Shown: positions 1 through 6,683, counted from the first letter of the stretch. The stretch is 6,780 bases of DNA from Prevotella sp. (GCA_021204735.1 JAJPYV010000357.1:1-6780), one strand, 5' to 3'. Numbers and translations are program-made. Notes: generated from the sequence alone by a model not told the origin.

Positions 1-237
1 AAAGAAAAAGCCGTGTTGCTTGTCTTCTGAGTTAGTCATCTTAAGAACGATCTTATTGATGGCACACAAAAACTCCCACCTATGATATTGTTCATCACCG
101 ACAACGATCTTCCATTTCATAAGGTTCTGATTTTTATCAACACCTTCTGATATTGGAACATACTTCCAGTCCCACCTGCGCTTGAATGCAGAATCAATCG
201 GGAACAGAGACTGGTCGCTTGTGTTCATCGTTGCCAA
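1..237 (-). pseudogene. 3' continuation of the McrB-like ATPase in the shifted frame (partial)
   Basis: Reading the minus strand from 237 to 1 gives 79 codons with no stop. It starts [18 protein letters not shown], followed by [10 protein letters not shown], and ends [11 protein letters not shown] at the window edge. These are the sensor-1 motif (MNTSDQS), the arginine-finger region ([10 protein letters not shown]) and the C-terminal SEDKQxGxFF signature expected after the Walker B segment of McrB-family ATPases. It joins the upstream part if one base at about 238 is skipped: the upstream frame reads LYI through 239-241, then TTG GCA ACG ATG continues from 237. The corrected protein would be at least 392 residues and continues outside the window. 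Conservation without further stops points to a recent mutation, a sequencing error or recoding, not to an old decayed gene. Confidence 0.88.
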
Positions 238-1177
238 GAATATATAGGTTGCACGGGAGAATAAGTTTCTCACCAGACTTCACCTCTGGATAGTCTTCAG
301 CAATTCCGTCTCCTTTAAAAGCTTGAGCCAAATATGCTTGAAGATCCCTATCCGCCCTTATCGGATACTCCGAGAAACCGTCGTCTCCCCTATCAAGAAG
401 CTGGAACAAATCGCCGAATATCTGCGCGCAGTTGCCTCTGTTGATCTCTTCAATAACAAGGTACACTGAATCCTTCCGGTGCGTCCATGCTTCGACATAT
501 GCCTGCAGGAAAGCCTGTCCTACGAACTCGTAAGTGATTCTCTTCCCTCCTCCGAACCCCTCCATCGTCGGCTTGTAGGCCCCCACGAATGTCGAATAGT
601 CACTGTCCGGGTGGAATGTAGTCCTAACAACTCTCCCCTTCTGCTTCCCATCATCCGTCAACCTCTTGACTTTATGCGACTTTCCCGTCCCCGGCGCGCC
701 ATAGTAGATCTGCTGCCTTGATACGTTGTCCTCGTTATCTTCCTTATTACCATCCTCTTCACACTCGATAATCGTGCTATAAAACTGTGATGTACTTATT
801 TTAGCTTCATCCGGCTTAAGGAAAGTTATATAGAAATTGGCATCCCCATCTTTGATGCGGCTTTCCAGATGAACTATATCGTCTGGGCGAACATTATTGG
901 CTTCAAAAATTTCTCTGATTCCGGGTATTCGCTTCTCTTGATTGCTGTTGATAAAATATGCAATCCTCATACTCAGCATCTCATCCGTTTCATGTCCTTT
1001 GGTAAGATTCTTGGCCTTAAATACTTTCTCAAGGACACCATTATGGTCATCCATAGGAGACTGTAAGAAATCCTCACAATCAAACTCGTTAGGCAAACGA
1101 AGATAGGTGTCATGGGTTTGCGTCTGACCCAATTCCGTGGGTTTCAGCCGTTTGAAATAAGAGATAGTCTTTTTCAT
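194..1177 (-). CDS. McrB-like AAA+ restriction ATPase, 5' part, frameshifted
   Basis: Probable motor and recognition subunit of an McrBC/LlaJI-type restriction complex. Residues 1-120 form an N-terminal domain with a [18 protein letters not shown] stretch and a later PDDIVHLE...NFYITFL strand pattern, which resembles an EcoRII-N/B3-like DNA-binding barrel (inferred). The AAA+ core follows: Walker A GAPGTGKS at 160-167, the McrB-typical [16 protein letters not shown] at 188-203, and Walker B with [19 protein letters not shown] at 238-256. The ATG overlaps the stop of the upstream methyltransferase (TGATG), so translation is probably coupled and this start is secure. The frame ends at 327 aa in a non-homologous tail ([13 protein letters not shown]) exactly where McrB proteins carry ATMNTSDxSLFPxD. 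That motif is present in the other register at 237-1. As read, the product lacks sensor 1 and the arginine-finger region and should be inactive. The McrB-like call is firm; the system assignment is inferred from context. Confidence 0.88.
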   Translation of the reverse strand: MKKTISYFKRLKPTELGQTQTHDTYLRLPNEFDCEDFLQSPMDDHNGVLEKVFKAKNLTKGHETDEMLSMRIAYFINSNQEKRIPGIREIFEANNVRPDDIVHLESRIKDGDANFYITFLKPDEAKISTSQFYSTIIECEEDGNKEDNEDNVSRQQIYYGAPGTGKSHKVKRLTDDGKQKGRVVRTTFHPDSDYSTFVGAYKPTMEGFGGGKRITYEFVGQAFLQAYVEAWTHRKDSVYLVIEEINRGNCAQIFGDLFQLLDRGDDGFSEYPIRADRDLQAYLAQAFKGDGIAEDYPEVKSGEKLILPCNLYILGNDEHKRPVSVPD

Positions 1178-2682
1178 CAGATATAGTTTTTAATTACTGT
1201 TGCTATTTGTTTTGCCATCAATACAGGCACGGCATTGCCGATTTGCATATATGTTTTAAGGTATGCGCCCAAAAATAAGTAATCATCTGGGAATGATTGC
1301 ACCCTTGCGGCTTCGCGAGGTGTTATACTTCTGATTTGTGAGGGGTGAATATGAGATAGACAATCCATCTTTAAATGTGCAGTGATAGTTCTGCAAGGTC
1401 TATCAGCATAAAGTTTATAGTATTTATCCTTGAAAATACCATTTCTGTGGGCATAAGGCATTATGTCAGCTATTTTCGGATTAGTGGAATCTTCTCCCGG
1501 CTCCAGTTTCTTAAATATCTCATAATTGACATCGCTACAATAACGAGCCTTGTGGTTAAACACAACTGGTATTTGCTTACCGCCATTGATAATACTCAGA
1601 TAATCATTTCCACAACTGTCATAATAATTCGGAGCCACCTTCATACCTGTCATCTCATCATCTACTTCCGTCAAACCTTTTATACGCGGAGCTTCCAATG
1701 GTTTTATATATTCTAAAGCAGATTGAAGGTTAACTTTTACGCTATTAGAACATTGTGATTCAATCTTAAAGAAAATATCTTCCGGAGTAATGCCTTTTGA
1801 AGCAACGACATCATCCCTTACCGCAATATAAATGAGTCTTTCCCTACTCTGCGCGACGCCAAAGTCAACAGAATTCAATAATCTATATGAAACATCGTAC
1901 GAATACTCTTGCCCATCTTTCCATGCTCTAATTGATCTATAGTCCTCGACTACCTGGTCGGCAACGGACAGCATTCCACGCACGTTCTCCATCAGCACAA
2001 ATTTCGGCACGATACGCTTTACGGCTTCAATATAGTACTTGTACAATTCGTTACGTGGATCATCTATGATGCGTTGTTGATTAGCGCTACTGAATCCTTG
2101 ACACGGCGGGCCACCGACAACTATATCAACGTCCTCTGATATATAATCCTCTATGCTGTTTACAACTCGTCTAATGTCTTCTTTTACAACCTTTAAAGAT
2201 GGAAGTTCAGGATGGTTATATCTATACGTGCGAATACACACTTCTTCATTGTCATTAGCGAAACATACTCTATAGCCAGCTTGAGTGAATCCGCAACTTA
2301 ATCCACCTGCTCCAGCAAAAAAATCAGCATATACGGGCTGATCTGCGGCCACCGTTTTACTCTGTAATTCTGCCCTATGTTTATTGCTCAACTTATAGAG
2401 TAGGTCCCCGAACAACTCCTTATTATTCAAATAATACCGCACAGAGGAGACCAGCTTTTTATAGTCACTTCCAAGCTCTCTTTCTAATATAGACACATCC
2501 TCTCTACTCTCTATCACGCCCATGTCAAAAAGTTCATTATAAACATCATCCGTAAATAAAACATTCTGATCAAGCGCGCCAGCATTTTCGTCAGCCATTA
2601 CCTCAACTATACGAATATACAGTTGTATCAGCTCCAAGAACTCCTTCTTGTCGGTTATATGTCTTACTGAATTAAAGATCAT
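1177..2682 (-). CDS. DNA (cytosine-5-)-methyltransferase with N-terminal extension
   Basis: Transfers a methyl group from S-adenosylmethionine to carbon 5 of cytosine in a specific DNA site. All core C5-methyltransferase motifs are visible in the 501 aa: motif I DFFAGAGGLSCGF (120-132), motif IV GGPPCQ with catalytic C194 (190-195), motif VI MENV (231-234), motif VIII QSRERL (278-283), motif IX PREAARVQSFPDDY (455-468) and motif X QIGNAV (480-485). The target-recognition region lies between motifs VIII and IX and is longer than in the neighbouring enzyme. The catalytic domain begins only at about residue 118; residues 1-115 are an extra, mostly helical domain that I do not recognise. The ATG lies inside the end of the upstream methyltransferase gene (11 bp overlap), and the stop overlaps the ATG of the McrB-like gene. 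A second, divergent enzyme beside the first suggests that each methylates one strand of an asymmetric site or that the two act together, as in LlaJI and BsuMI. The recognition sequence cannot be read from the sequence. Confidence 0.95.
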   Translation of the reverse strand: MIFNSVRHITDKKEFLELIQLYIRIVEVMADENAGALDQNVLFTDDVYNELFDMGVIESREDVSILERELGSDYKKLVSSVRYYLNNKELFGDLLYKLSNKHRAELQSKTVAADQPVYADFFAGAGGLSCGFTQAGYRVCFANDNEEVCIRTYRYNHPELPSLKVVKEDIRRVVNSIEDYISEDVDIVVGGPPCQGFSSANQQRIIDDPRNELYKYYIEAVKRIVPKFVLMENVRGMLSVADQVVEDYRSIRAWKDGQEYSYDVSYRLLNSVDFGVAQSRERLIYIAVRDDVVASKGITPEDIFFKIESQCSNSVKVNLQSALEYIKPLEAPRIKGLTEVDDEMTGMKVAPNYYDSCGNDYLSIINGGKQIPVVFNHKARYCSDVNYEIFKKLEPGEDSTNPKIADIMPYAHRNGIFKDKYYKLYADRPCRTITAHLKMDCLSHIHPSQIRSITPREAARVQSFPDDYLFLGAYLKTYMQIGNAVPVLMAKQIATVIKNYI

Positions 2683-3919
2683 TGAGATTCTTTTTGATTG
2701 ATTTAGCCAAGGCTTCTGCGAAAAGCGGTGGCACGGCGTTACCTATCTGTTTATATTTCTCTCCACGACTGCCAATAAACACAAAATCATCTGGAAATGA
2801 TTGTATTCTTGCAGCCTCTCTAACTGTAAATGTCCTTGCTTGTTTTTCATCTGGATGGATAAACTGAAATCCATCCTTATGAATATGGGCTAAAATGGTC
2901 TTGGATGGTAGATCCCACCACTGAACTACATAGCTATTGTCAAACAATCTGGCATGTTCATGCTCAAATTGAGGCATTCTTCTGCGCAGTTCGCCAAAAG
3001 TCCAATGATTGCGTATCATCATCCTAAACCTTTCTCTATCAATCTCATTATGATTTCTGGCGATATGGTCCATTAATGGATGTATGCCCTTTTCCCCGAT
3101 TCTCTGAAGAAACTCATTATCACATGGATAATCGAATGTATCAGATGAAGCATCCTTACCAGGCATAACTGCTGGTAGGTCCGATAATGCATCTTTGACA
3201 TCTACATATCGCTTTAGCCCCTTGCGCTGCTCTGGTTCAGAATCGGGCCCCCAATGCGTCTTGATCACACAATTATATAGATCATTAACAGATTTGCTCT
3301 CAATATCCTGGCGTACACCCATTATAATTATTCGTTTACGTAATTGGGGCACACCATATTCAACAGTATTATGAGTTAACATTTCGGGATCGTCCAATAC
3401 TTTATATTCCTTCCCTAATGCGGCTATAACCTTAGGGAACACCGGTTCTCCTTTGGCCCTTGCCGTAAACAGTCCCAATACATTTTCAAACACGAAAAAT
3501 TTTGGCCGGAAATGCTCCAGGATTTTGACATAGTTCTCAAAAAGATAATTCCTAGGGTCTGTCGCCATCCCTTTAGAATCTCTGACTCTTCCGGCGGTAG
3601 AATATGCCTGACAAGGCGGCCCACCTATTATAATGTCAACCGTCATCCCCTTGACAATGCTATCAAGGGTTAGTATAACATCATCTTGAGTTATGTCTTT
3701 TTCTAGAACCCGCTCTTCTACATCCTTTTCGCTATAGCCAAAATGTCTCATACGTTCTCTTAGGGTCTCGCAGCACCAATGGTCGAAATCAATATGAGCC
3801 AAAGCCCTGAAACCTTGACGATAAAAGCCCTCCGAGAGCCCACCGCACCCGGCAAATAAATCTATAAAAGTATATGCTCTATTCTTACCCATTCTCAATA
3901 TGTCATTCATCGGTTTCAT
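2672..3919 (-). CDS. DNA (cytosine-5-)-methyltransferase
   Basis: S-adenosylmethionine-dependent C5-cytosine methyltransferase, the first gene of the restriction-modification operon. The 415-aa length is normal for the family. Motifs in order: I FIDLFAGCGGLSEGF (18-32), IV GGPPCQ with catalytic C103 (99-104), VI FENV (144-147), VIII PQLRKR (191-196), IX REAARIQSFPDDF (367-379) and X QIGNAVPP (391-398). The target-recognition domain, about 200-360, includes an HxRxHxEIDRERFRMM-like helical part and is unlike that of the downstream enzyme, so this is not a simple recent duplication. The first ATG (3919) is chosen; in-frame ATGs at 3910 and 3892 are possible alternatives, and none has a clear Shine-Dalgarno sequence. 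A Bacteroidota-type -7 element lies 32 bp upstream. Its last 11 bp overlap the start of the second methyltransferase gene. It probably protects host DNA from the restriction complex encoded downstream. Confidence 0.95.
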   Translation of the reverse strand: MKPMNDILRMGKNRAYTFIDLFAGCGGLSEGFYRQGFRALAHIDFDHWCCETLRERMRHFGYSEKDVEERVLEKDITQDDVILTLDSIVKGMTVDIIIGGPPCQAYSTAGRVRDSKGMATDPRNYLFENYVKILEHFRPKFFVFENVLGLFTARAKGEPVFPKVIAALGKEYKVLDDPEMLTHNTVEYGVPQLRKRIIIMGVRQDIESKSVNDLYNCVIKTHWGPDSEPEQRKGLKRYVDVKDALSDLPAVMPGKDASSDTFDYPCDNEFLQRIGEKGIHPLMDHIARNHNEIDRERFRMMIRNHWTFGELRRRMPQFEHEHARLFDNSYVVQWWDLPSKTILAHIHKDGFQFIHPDEKQARTFTVREAARIQSFPDDFVFIGSRGEKYKQIGNAVPPLFAEALAKSIKKNLNDL

Positions 3920-3950
3920 TCCATTGTATGAACTACCGTAAAACGTGTTG

Positions 3951-3958
3951 CAAATGTA
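3951..3958 (-). promoter_or_regulatory. Candidate Bacteroidota promoter -7 element of the methyltransferase operon
   Basis: Read on the minus strand this is TACATTTG, an exact match to the Bacteroidota sigma-ABfr -7 consensus TAnnTTTG. It ends 31 bp before the ATG of the first methyltransferase, so transcription would start with a leader of about 25 nt. No good -33 TTTG/TTG lies at the usual spacing; the nearest TTG (in CGGTTG) is too close. An independent promoter here would let the methyltransferases be made separately from the Abi-alpha pair upstream. Based on one short motif, so moderate to low confidence. Confidence 0.4.
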
Positions 3959-4022
3959 TAAAGAAACAACCGAAATCCATGCACTTTCTGTCGTTAGCCT
4001 CTATCCAGGATTTCATGCCACT

Positions 4023-4928
4023 CTAATATTGATTTTTATTTAACACAGCCTCATATTCAAGTTTATTAAGCTGTTTAAATTCCGTTGAACATGCCCGATT
4101 AACATGAGGTAGTATTTCAGACATATGGTTAATCCAATATTGCCTTATGAAATCAGGTTTCAGCTGTTGTAATTTTTCTTTAGGAAATTCCGAGACTAAT
4201 TTATTGATAACTAAGGATATTACTACATTATCCATTTTCTTAACCAAATTAACGGCATAAGCTTTAGTCTCATCTGTCGTCTGTACAAGGTATGTATATT
4301 TTTCAAAATCATTTCTCTTCTTATAAATGCCTGACGCGTTTAACCCTGGATATTGATGTGTCTCAACACAAAAAAATGAAGATCCTAAACTAGAATCAAA
4401 CGAGTGGACATCACTTTTCTTTCCTAATGCGAAGACATTGTCATCATAATATACATTCAATAAAAACAGAGCAGCTAAAGCCCGTATAAAGAATTTTAAA
4501 TTTCCTTTCCTTAATTCTTTCGCACGATTATGTTTAACACTCTGATACGCTTTCTTCCAATCTGCTCCACTTGATCCTCGTTTATTAGCCTTGTAAAGCG
4601 GGGTAAGACACTTATTTTCAATGCTTTCAAAATAAAAATGGGGATTTGATACATTCACAACCTTTTTACTGAGTACCCATTTAGTCTCTAATAAAGCTAT
4701 ACAATCAGTATCGAAGTACAAGTGCTCATCATTTGATTTGTTGCCTCCGTTAATGTAGTATAACTCTTTGGAGATGGATTCAATTTCAACAACAGTACGA
4801 ATTAGCAAATCAGCCAATTTCATAGAATAAACATCTAACTGTTTATCGTTGATGAAAACTACTTCTGAAATGGCCAGTAATTCCTTTTCCAGATTCTTGT
4901 ATACAGACCAATACAAATTAATATACAT
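4023..4928 (-). CDS. Hypothetical protein with VKHxR helical core (possible HEPN-like)
   Basis: 301-aa protein whose exact family I do not recognise. The ATG at 4928 is chosen because GAGGAG (4936-4941) sits 7 bp upstream; a TTG five codons earlier keeps the frame open but its codons are the Shine-Dalgarno sequence itself. Visible features are an N-terminal helical region rich in Leu, Ile and Glu (about 10-60), a WKKAYQSVKHNR motif at 124-135, and a hydrophobic helix at 143-161 (RALAALFLLNVYY). A C-terminal half without clear motifs follows. A helical bundle with a conserved KHxR near the centre is reminiscent of HEPN-type proteins, many of which are RNases in defence and toxin systems, but the classical Rx4-6H motif is not evident and this is an inference. 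No signal peptide is seen. It lies 57 bp downstream of the Abi-alpha gene on the same strand and is probably co-transcribed. AT-rich (for example, 20 G/C of 60 at 4141-4200). Confidence 0.8.
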   Translation of the reverse strand: MYINLYWSVYKNLEKELLAISEVVFINDKQLDVYSMKLADLLIRTVVEIESISKELYYINGGNKSNDEHLYFDTDCIALLETKWVLSKKVVNVSNPHFYFESIENKCLTPLYKANKRGSSGADWKKAYQSVKHNRAKELRKGNLKFFIRALAALFLLNVYYDDNVFALGKKSDVHSFDSSLGSSFFCVETHQYPGLNASGIYKKRNDFEKYTYLVQTTDETKAYAVNLVKKMDNVVISLVINKLVSEFPKEKLQQLKPDFIRQYWINHMSEILPHVNRACSTEFKQLNKLEYEAVLNKNQY

Positions 4929-4935
4929 AATTAAT

Positions 4936-4941
4936 CTCCTC
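4936..4941 (-). promoter_or_regulatory. Shine-Dalgarno sequence fixing the start of the 301-aa gene
   Basis: GAGGAG on the minus strand, 7 bp before the ATG at 4928. It overlaps the alternative TTG codon at 4943, which makes that upstream start unlikely. It is the only start in the window with a clear Shine-Dalgarno sequence. Confidence 0.7.
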
Positions 4942-4985
4942 AAGTTAATCTATAACAACGAAATCATCAATAATTTATCCCATCT

Positions 4986-5771
4986 TTAATCTTTGACACA
5001 AGCATTTATAAATAGCTTACCGAAATCAGTAATGTTATAGTATCCCTCTTTTACGGTCAAATCCTTATATCCTTTGCTTTCAGCATCAATCCTTAGCTCT
5101 TCATATTTATAAGTTTCTTTGATTTTATCATAAACTTTTTGATCTATTTTATAGAGGTCATCCATATCCTGTAATACGGCCATACTAACTAAATTCGCAA
5201 AATAGGCATTAATATTATTAGGGTAATCCAAATGTATCTCTTGAGGAATAAGGGTTATGTGATTTTTTATAGTATTAAAGCCTTTTCCAGACTTGTCATT
5301 TGCTCTAAAATCACAATACTCAATATGGGTTTTCCATTTGAGACTTTTTATAATTCTCGCTTCATCTACTGAAAGCCGTGCGATCATTTCCACACAATAT
5401 GGATGAACGGTATGAACCATATCAATATTTGAAGCATTTGCTAATAAAGATGTAAATAGATCTGCTATCTCTTCATGAGTAGTGTATAGCAATTTATTGA
5501 CAATTGGTACGCCAATTTCTGGATCTACTTCCATTCTCTTATCTTCAGGTATTTCGTCTATTTTCTTTGCATATTGGTCAAACATCTTTTGTGCATTTCG
5601 TCTAACAATATCGCTTCCCGTCTGAAAATATGCAAAAGGACAGGTGACTAATTGTAACACACTACCTAAAGCTATTCCCATAGCCCTCACGCTAGGTTGC
5701 ATAAGATCGTCATACAATTGTCCTAAAAGATTAGGCGCACTCTTTAAAGTATCCAATAATTGGTCTCCCAT
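4986..5771 (-). CDS. Abi-alpha family protein (DUF4393)
   Basis: 261-aa protein of the abortive-infection alpha (Abi_alpha/DUF4393) family, members of which are found in defence islands; the biochemical role is not known. Family features are an N-terminal helix followed by LYDDLMQPSVRAMGIALGSV (20-39) running into a hydrophobic segment to about residue 50 that may associate with the membrane. Next comes the core, with a PEIGVPIVNKLLYTTHEEIADLF stretch (84-106), FTSLLANASN (106-115) and VHPYCVEMIARLSVDEARIIKSL (122-144). This resembles the family pattern of a 'fanLLAsam...vhPsFv..i..Lsp.EAklL' type. The C-terminal 110 residues are more variable, with a YYNITDFGKLFINACV end resembling a winged-helix 'lT.lG..F...C' tail. 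The ATG at 5771 is preferred over an in-frame TTG at 5834, because the family normally begins just before this helix and the intervening 21 residues look like leader sequence. The downstream 301-aa gene is the likely partner. Confidence 0.85.
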   Translation of the reverse strand: MGDQLLDTLKSAPNLLGQLYDDLMQPSVRAMGIALGSVLQLVTCPFAYFQTGSDIVRRNAQKMFDQYAKKIDEIPEDKRMEVDPEIGVPIVNKLLYTTHEEIADLFTSLLANASNIDMVHTVHPYCVEMIARLSVDEARIIKSLKWKTHIEYCDFRANDKSGKGFNTIKNHITLIPQEIHLDYPNNINAYFANLVSMAVLQDMDDLYKIDQKVYDKIKETYKYEELRIDAESKGYKDLTVKEGYYNITDFGKLFINACVKD

Positions 5772-5827
5772 AATGCTGTAGATTACCTTTAACTGACTGC
5801 GAATATATTCTCTTACTTTAAAACATC

Positions 5828-5856
5828 CAAACAATATTATAAAAAGTTATAAACAA
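5828..5856 (-). promoter_or_regulatory. Candidate promoter for the Abi-alpha gene
   Basis: On the minus strand a TTG (5854-5856) is followed after 17 bp of very AT-rich DNA by TATTGTTTG (5828-5836), a one-base-longer variant of the Bacteroidota -7 element TAnnTTTG. The layout would give a leader of about 50 nt before the ATG at 5771. It is the most promoter-like sequence in the gap, but the match is imperfect. Confidence 0.3.
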
Positions 5857-6068
5857 TGATGTTAGCTTCATCAGATGTGCAATCCCTCTCGAAGCCGGAC
5901 GGAGGACCTATGGTTTACTATGTCATATAGGTGGATTTTTTTCTGAGTGATGAGGTAGGCTAAAGGTTCATGTTTTCCTCGAGGTCGTGGAGCCTGACTT
6001 GGATAAATGAAGTTGACCGCAGTCTCAAGTGTCACCTCCAGAAGTTTCTCCTATATCATCTTATATAT

Positions 6069-6086
6069 TATGCACGCCCGTGCATA
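6069..6086. repeat. Perfect 18-bp palindrome (operator or hairpin)
   Basis: The minus-strand sequence TATGCACGGGCGTGCATA has perfect 8-bp arms (TATGCACG / CGTGCATA) around GG. As RNA it would form a 7-bp stem with a GGGC tetraloop, 42 nt after the stop codon of the 183-aa gene. The sequence after it is AT-rich but has no U-tract, so it is not a standard intrinsic terminator. The alternatives are a dimeric-repressor operator or a 3'-end-stabilising hairpin. Confidence 0.6.
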
Positions 6087-6128
6087 TACGACATCAGTTT
6101 GGATTCGACGTAGACCGGGCGATATAGA

Positions 6129-6680
6129 TTAGTGTGTGCTGCTGAAAAGGGACTTAAGTATTTCTGCGTCAGCATTATATTTATGCTTGACAAGATAGGC
6201 CATTATAGTCTCGAGTCTCTTTATCTCTCTTGCATTCCTTAGATCCTTAAACAGTCTTTTGAACCGGGCGTCATCATCGACATTGATTCGCTTGGTTTCC
6301 TTCCGCAACCCGGCTACATCCGAAGGCAGCCCGTATTCTGCCATGTCAAGCTCCATTTCGCGCGCAGATGACAACACGAATTCTTCTATGGCAGGGTACA
6401 CCTGTACAATGTAATGATTTCTGACTCTGTGTTTTAGCAAAGTTAAATGGTCTGAACCTGCAATCGCGTCAAAGTCGGCTATATATGTCGGCATTGCCTT
6501 GTCCTTGTCGATGATCCCCACGGCAAATCTGTCCTTAAACCTTGAGTCCATCGTCTTGGTGACATTATTGCAGCCCTTCTGATGATTAATCTCATGGCCG
6601 TAAACTCCAAGAAGGGTCTCTACCAGATTCGTGTCAATATAACATTCCGGTATTACGTCCGAATCTCCACAATCTCTCAT
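6129..6680 (-). CDS. Hypothetical protein, possible TOPRIM-like domain
   Basis: 183-aa protein of unknown function. The N-terminal third reads CYIDTNLVETLLG (13-25), NHQKGCNNVTKTM (32-44) and RFAVGIIDKDK (51-61). A Glu (E21) followed about 37 residues later by a hydrophobic strand ending in D-x-D (D58, D60) matches the spacing of metal-binding acidic residues in TOPRIM nucleases and related small nuclease-like proteins. This is a pattern argument only: the usual glycine next to the first Glu is missing. The rest is helical and charged, including HYIVQVYPAIEEFVLSSA (88-105) and a Lys/Arg-rich tail (132-170), with no membrane segment. The ATG lies 3 bp after the stop of the upstream gene, so the two are almost certainly one operon and probably act together. 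Small proteins of this kind often sit behind an ATPase gene in defence islands, but the partner is mostly outside the window and cannot be identified. Confidence 0.8.
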   Translation of the reverse strand: MRDCGDSDVIPECYIDTNLVETLLGVYGHEINHQKGCNNVTKTMDSRFKDRFAVGIIDKDKAMPTYIADFDAIAGSDHLTLLKHRVRNHYIVQVYPAIEEFVLSSAREMELDMAEYGLPSDVAGLRKETKRINVDDDARFKRLFKDLRNAREIKRLETIMAYLVKHKYNADAEILKSLFSSTH

Positions 6681-6683
6681 AAC

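Larger units (their letters stand above)
5772..6128. other. Intergenic region of about 360 bp, no convincing gene
   Basis: This gap separates the 183-aa gene from the Abi-alpha gene. It contains the candidate Abi-alpha promoter near its left end and a perfect 18-bp palindrome at 6069-6086. On the minus strand GGAGGTGA (6032-6039) is an excellent Shine-Dalgarno sequence. It is followed 3 bp later by a TTG that opens a 22-codon frame (5960-6028), and it overlaps a GTG that opens a 54-codon frame (5871-6035). Neither frame has an ATG at its start or a recognisable product. A 47-codon plus-strand frame (5970-6113) is equally unconvincing. An inverted repeat with 6-bp arms (5906-5911 and 5927-5932) precedes seven T on the plus strand, but no plus-strand gene leads into it. 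The region may hold the remains of a small gene, a small RNA or a regulatory leader. Confidence 0.5.

Noticed and set aside
479..721. Open plus-strand frame of 80 codons
   Set aside because: Lies wholly antisense to the Walker A/B region of the McrB-like gene and has no recognisable protein features. The plus-strand frames at 869-1066, 1375-1716, 2682-2867 and 6582-6767 are rejected for the same reason.
3424..3624. Second minus-strand frame of 66 codons
   Set aside because: Lies inside the first methyltransferase gene in another register, across its motif IV-VI region, which is clearly coding in the main frame.
2672..3919. The two methyltransferases as a recent tandem duplication
   Set aside because: They share only catalytic motifs. 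Their target-recognition regions, N-termini and lengths differ strongly, so they are old, divergent partners.
5772..5834. TTG start that would lengthen the Abi-alpha protein by 21 residues
   Set aside because: An ATG at 5771 fits the family start better, and the extension would overlap the candidate promoter at 5828-5836.
5906..5946. Inverted repeat followed by seven T, terminator-like on the plus strand
   Set aside because: The arms are only 6 bp with a 15-base loop, and no plus-strand gene leads into it. On the minus strand the T-run becomes A's and has no terminator meaning.
5978..6215. CTCGAG sites at 5978-5983 and 6210-6215, the sequence recognised by BsuMI
   Set aside because: Similarity of gene layout to BsuMI says nothing about specificity here; two sites are not evidence of the recognition sequence.
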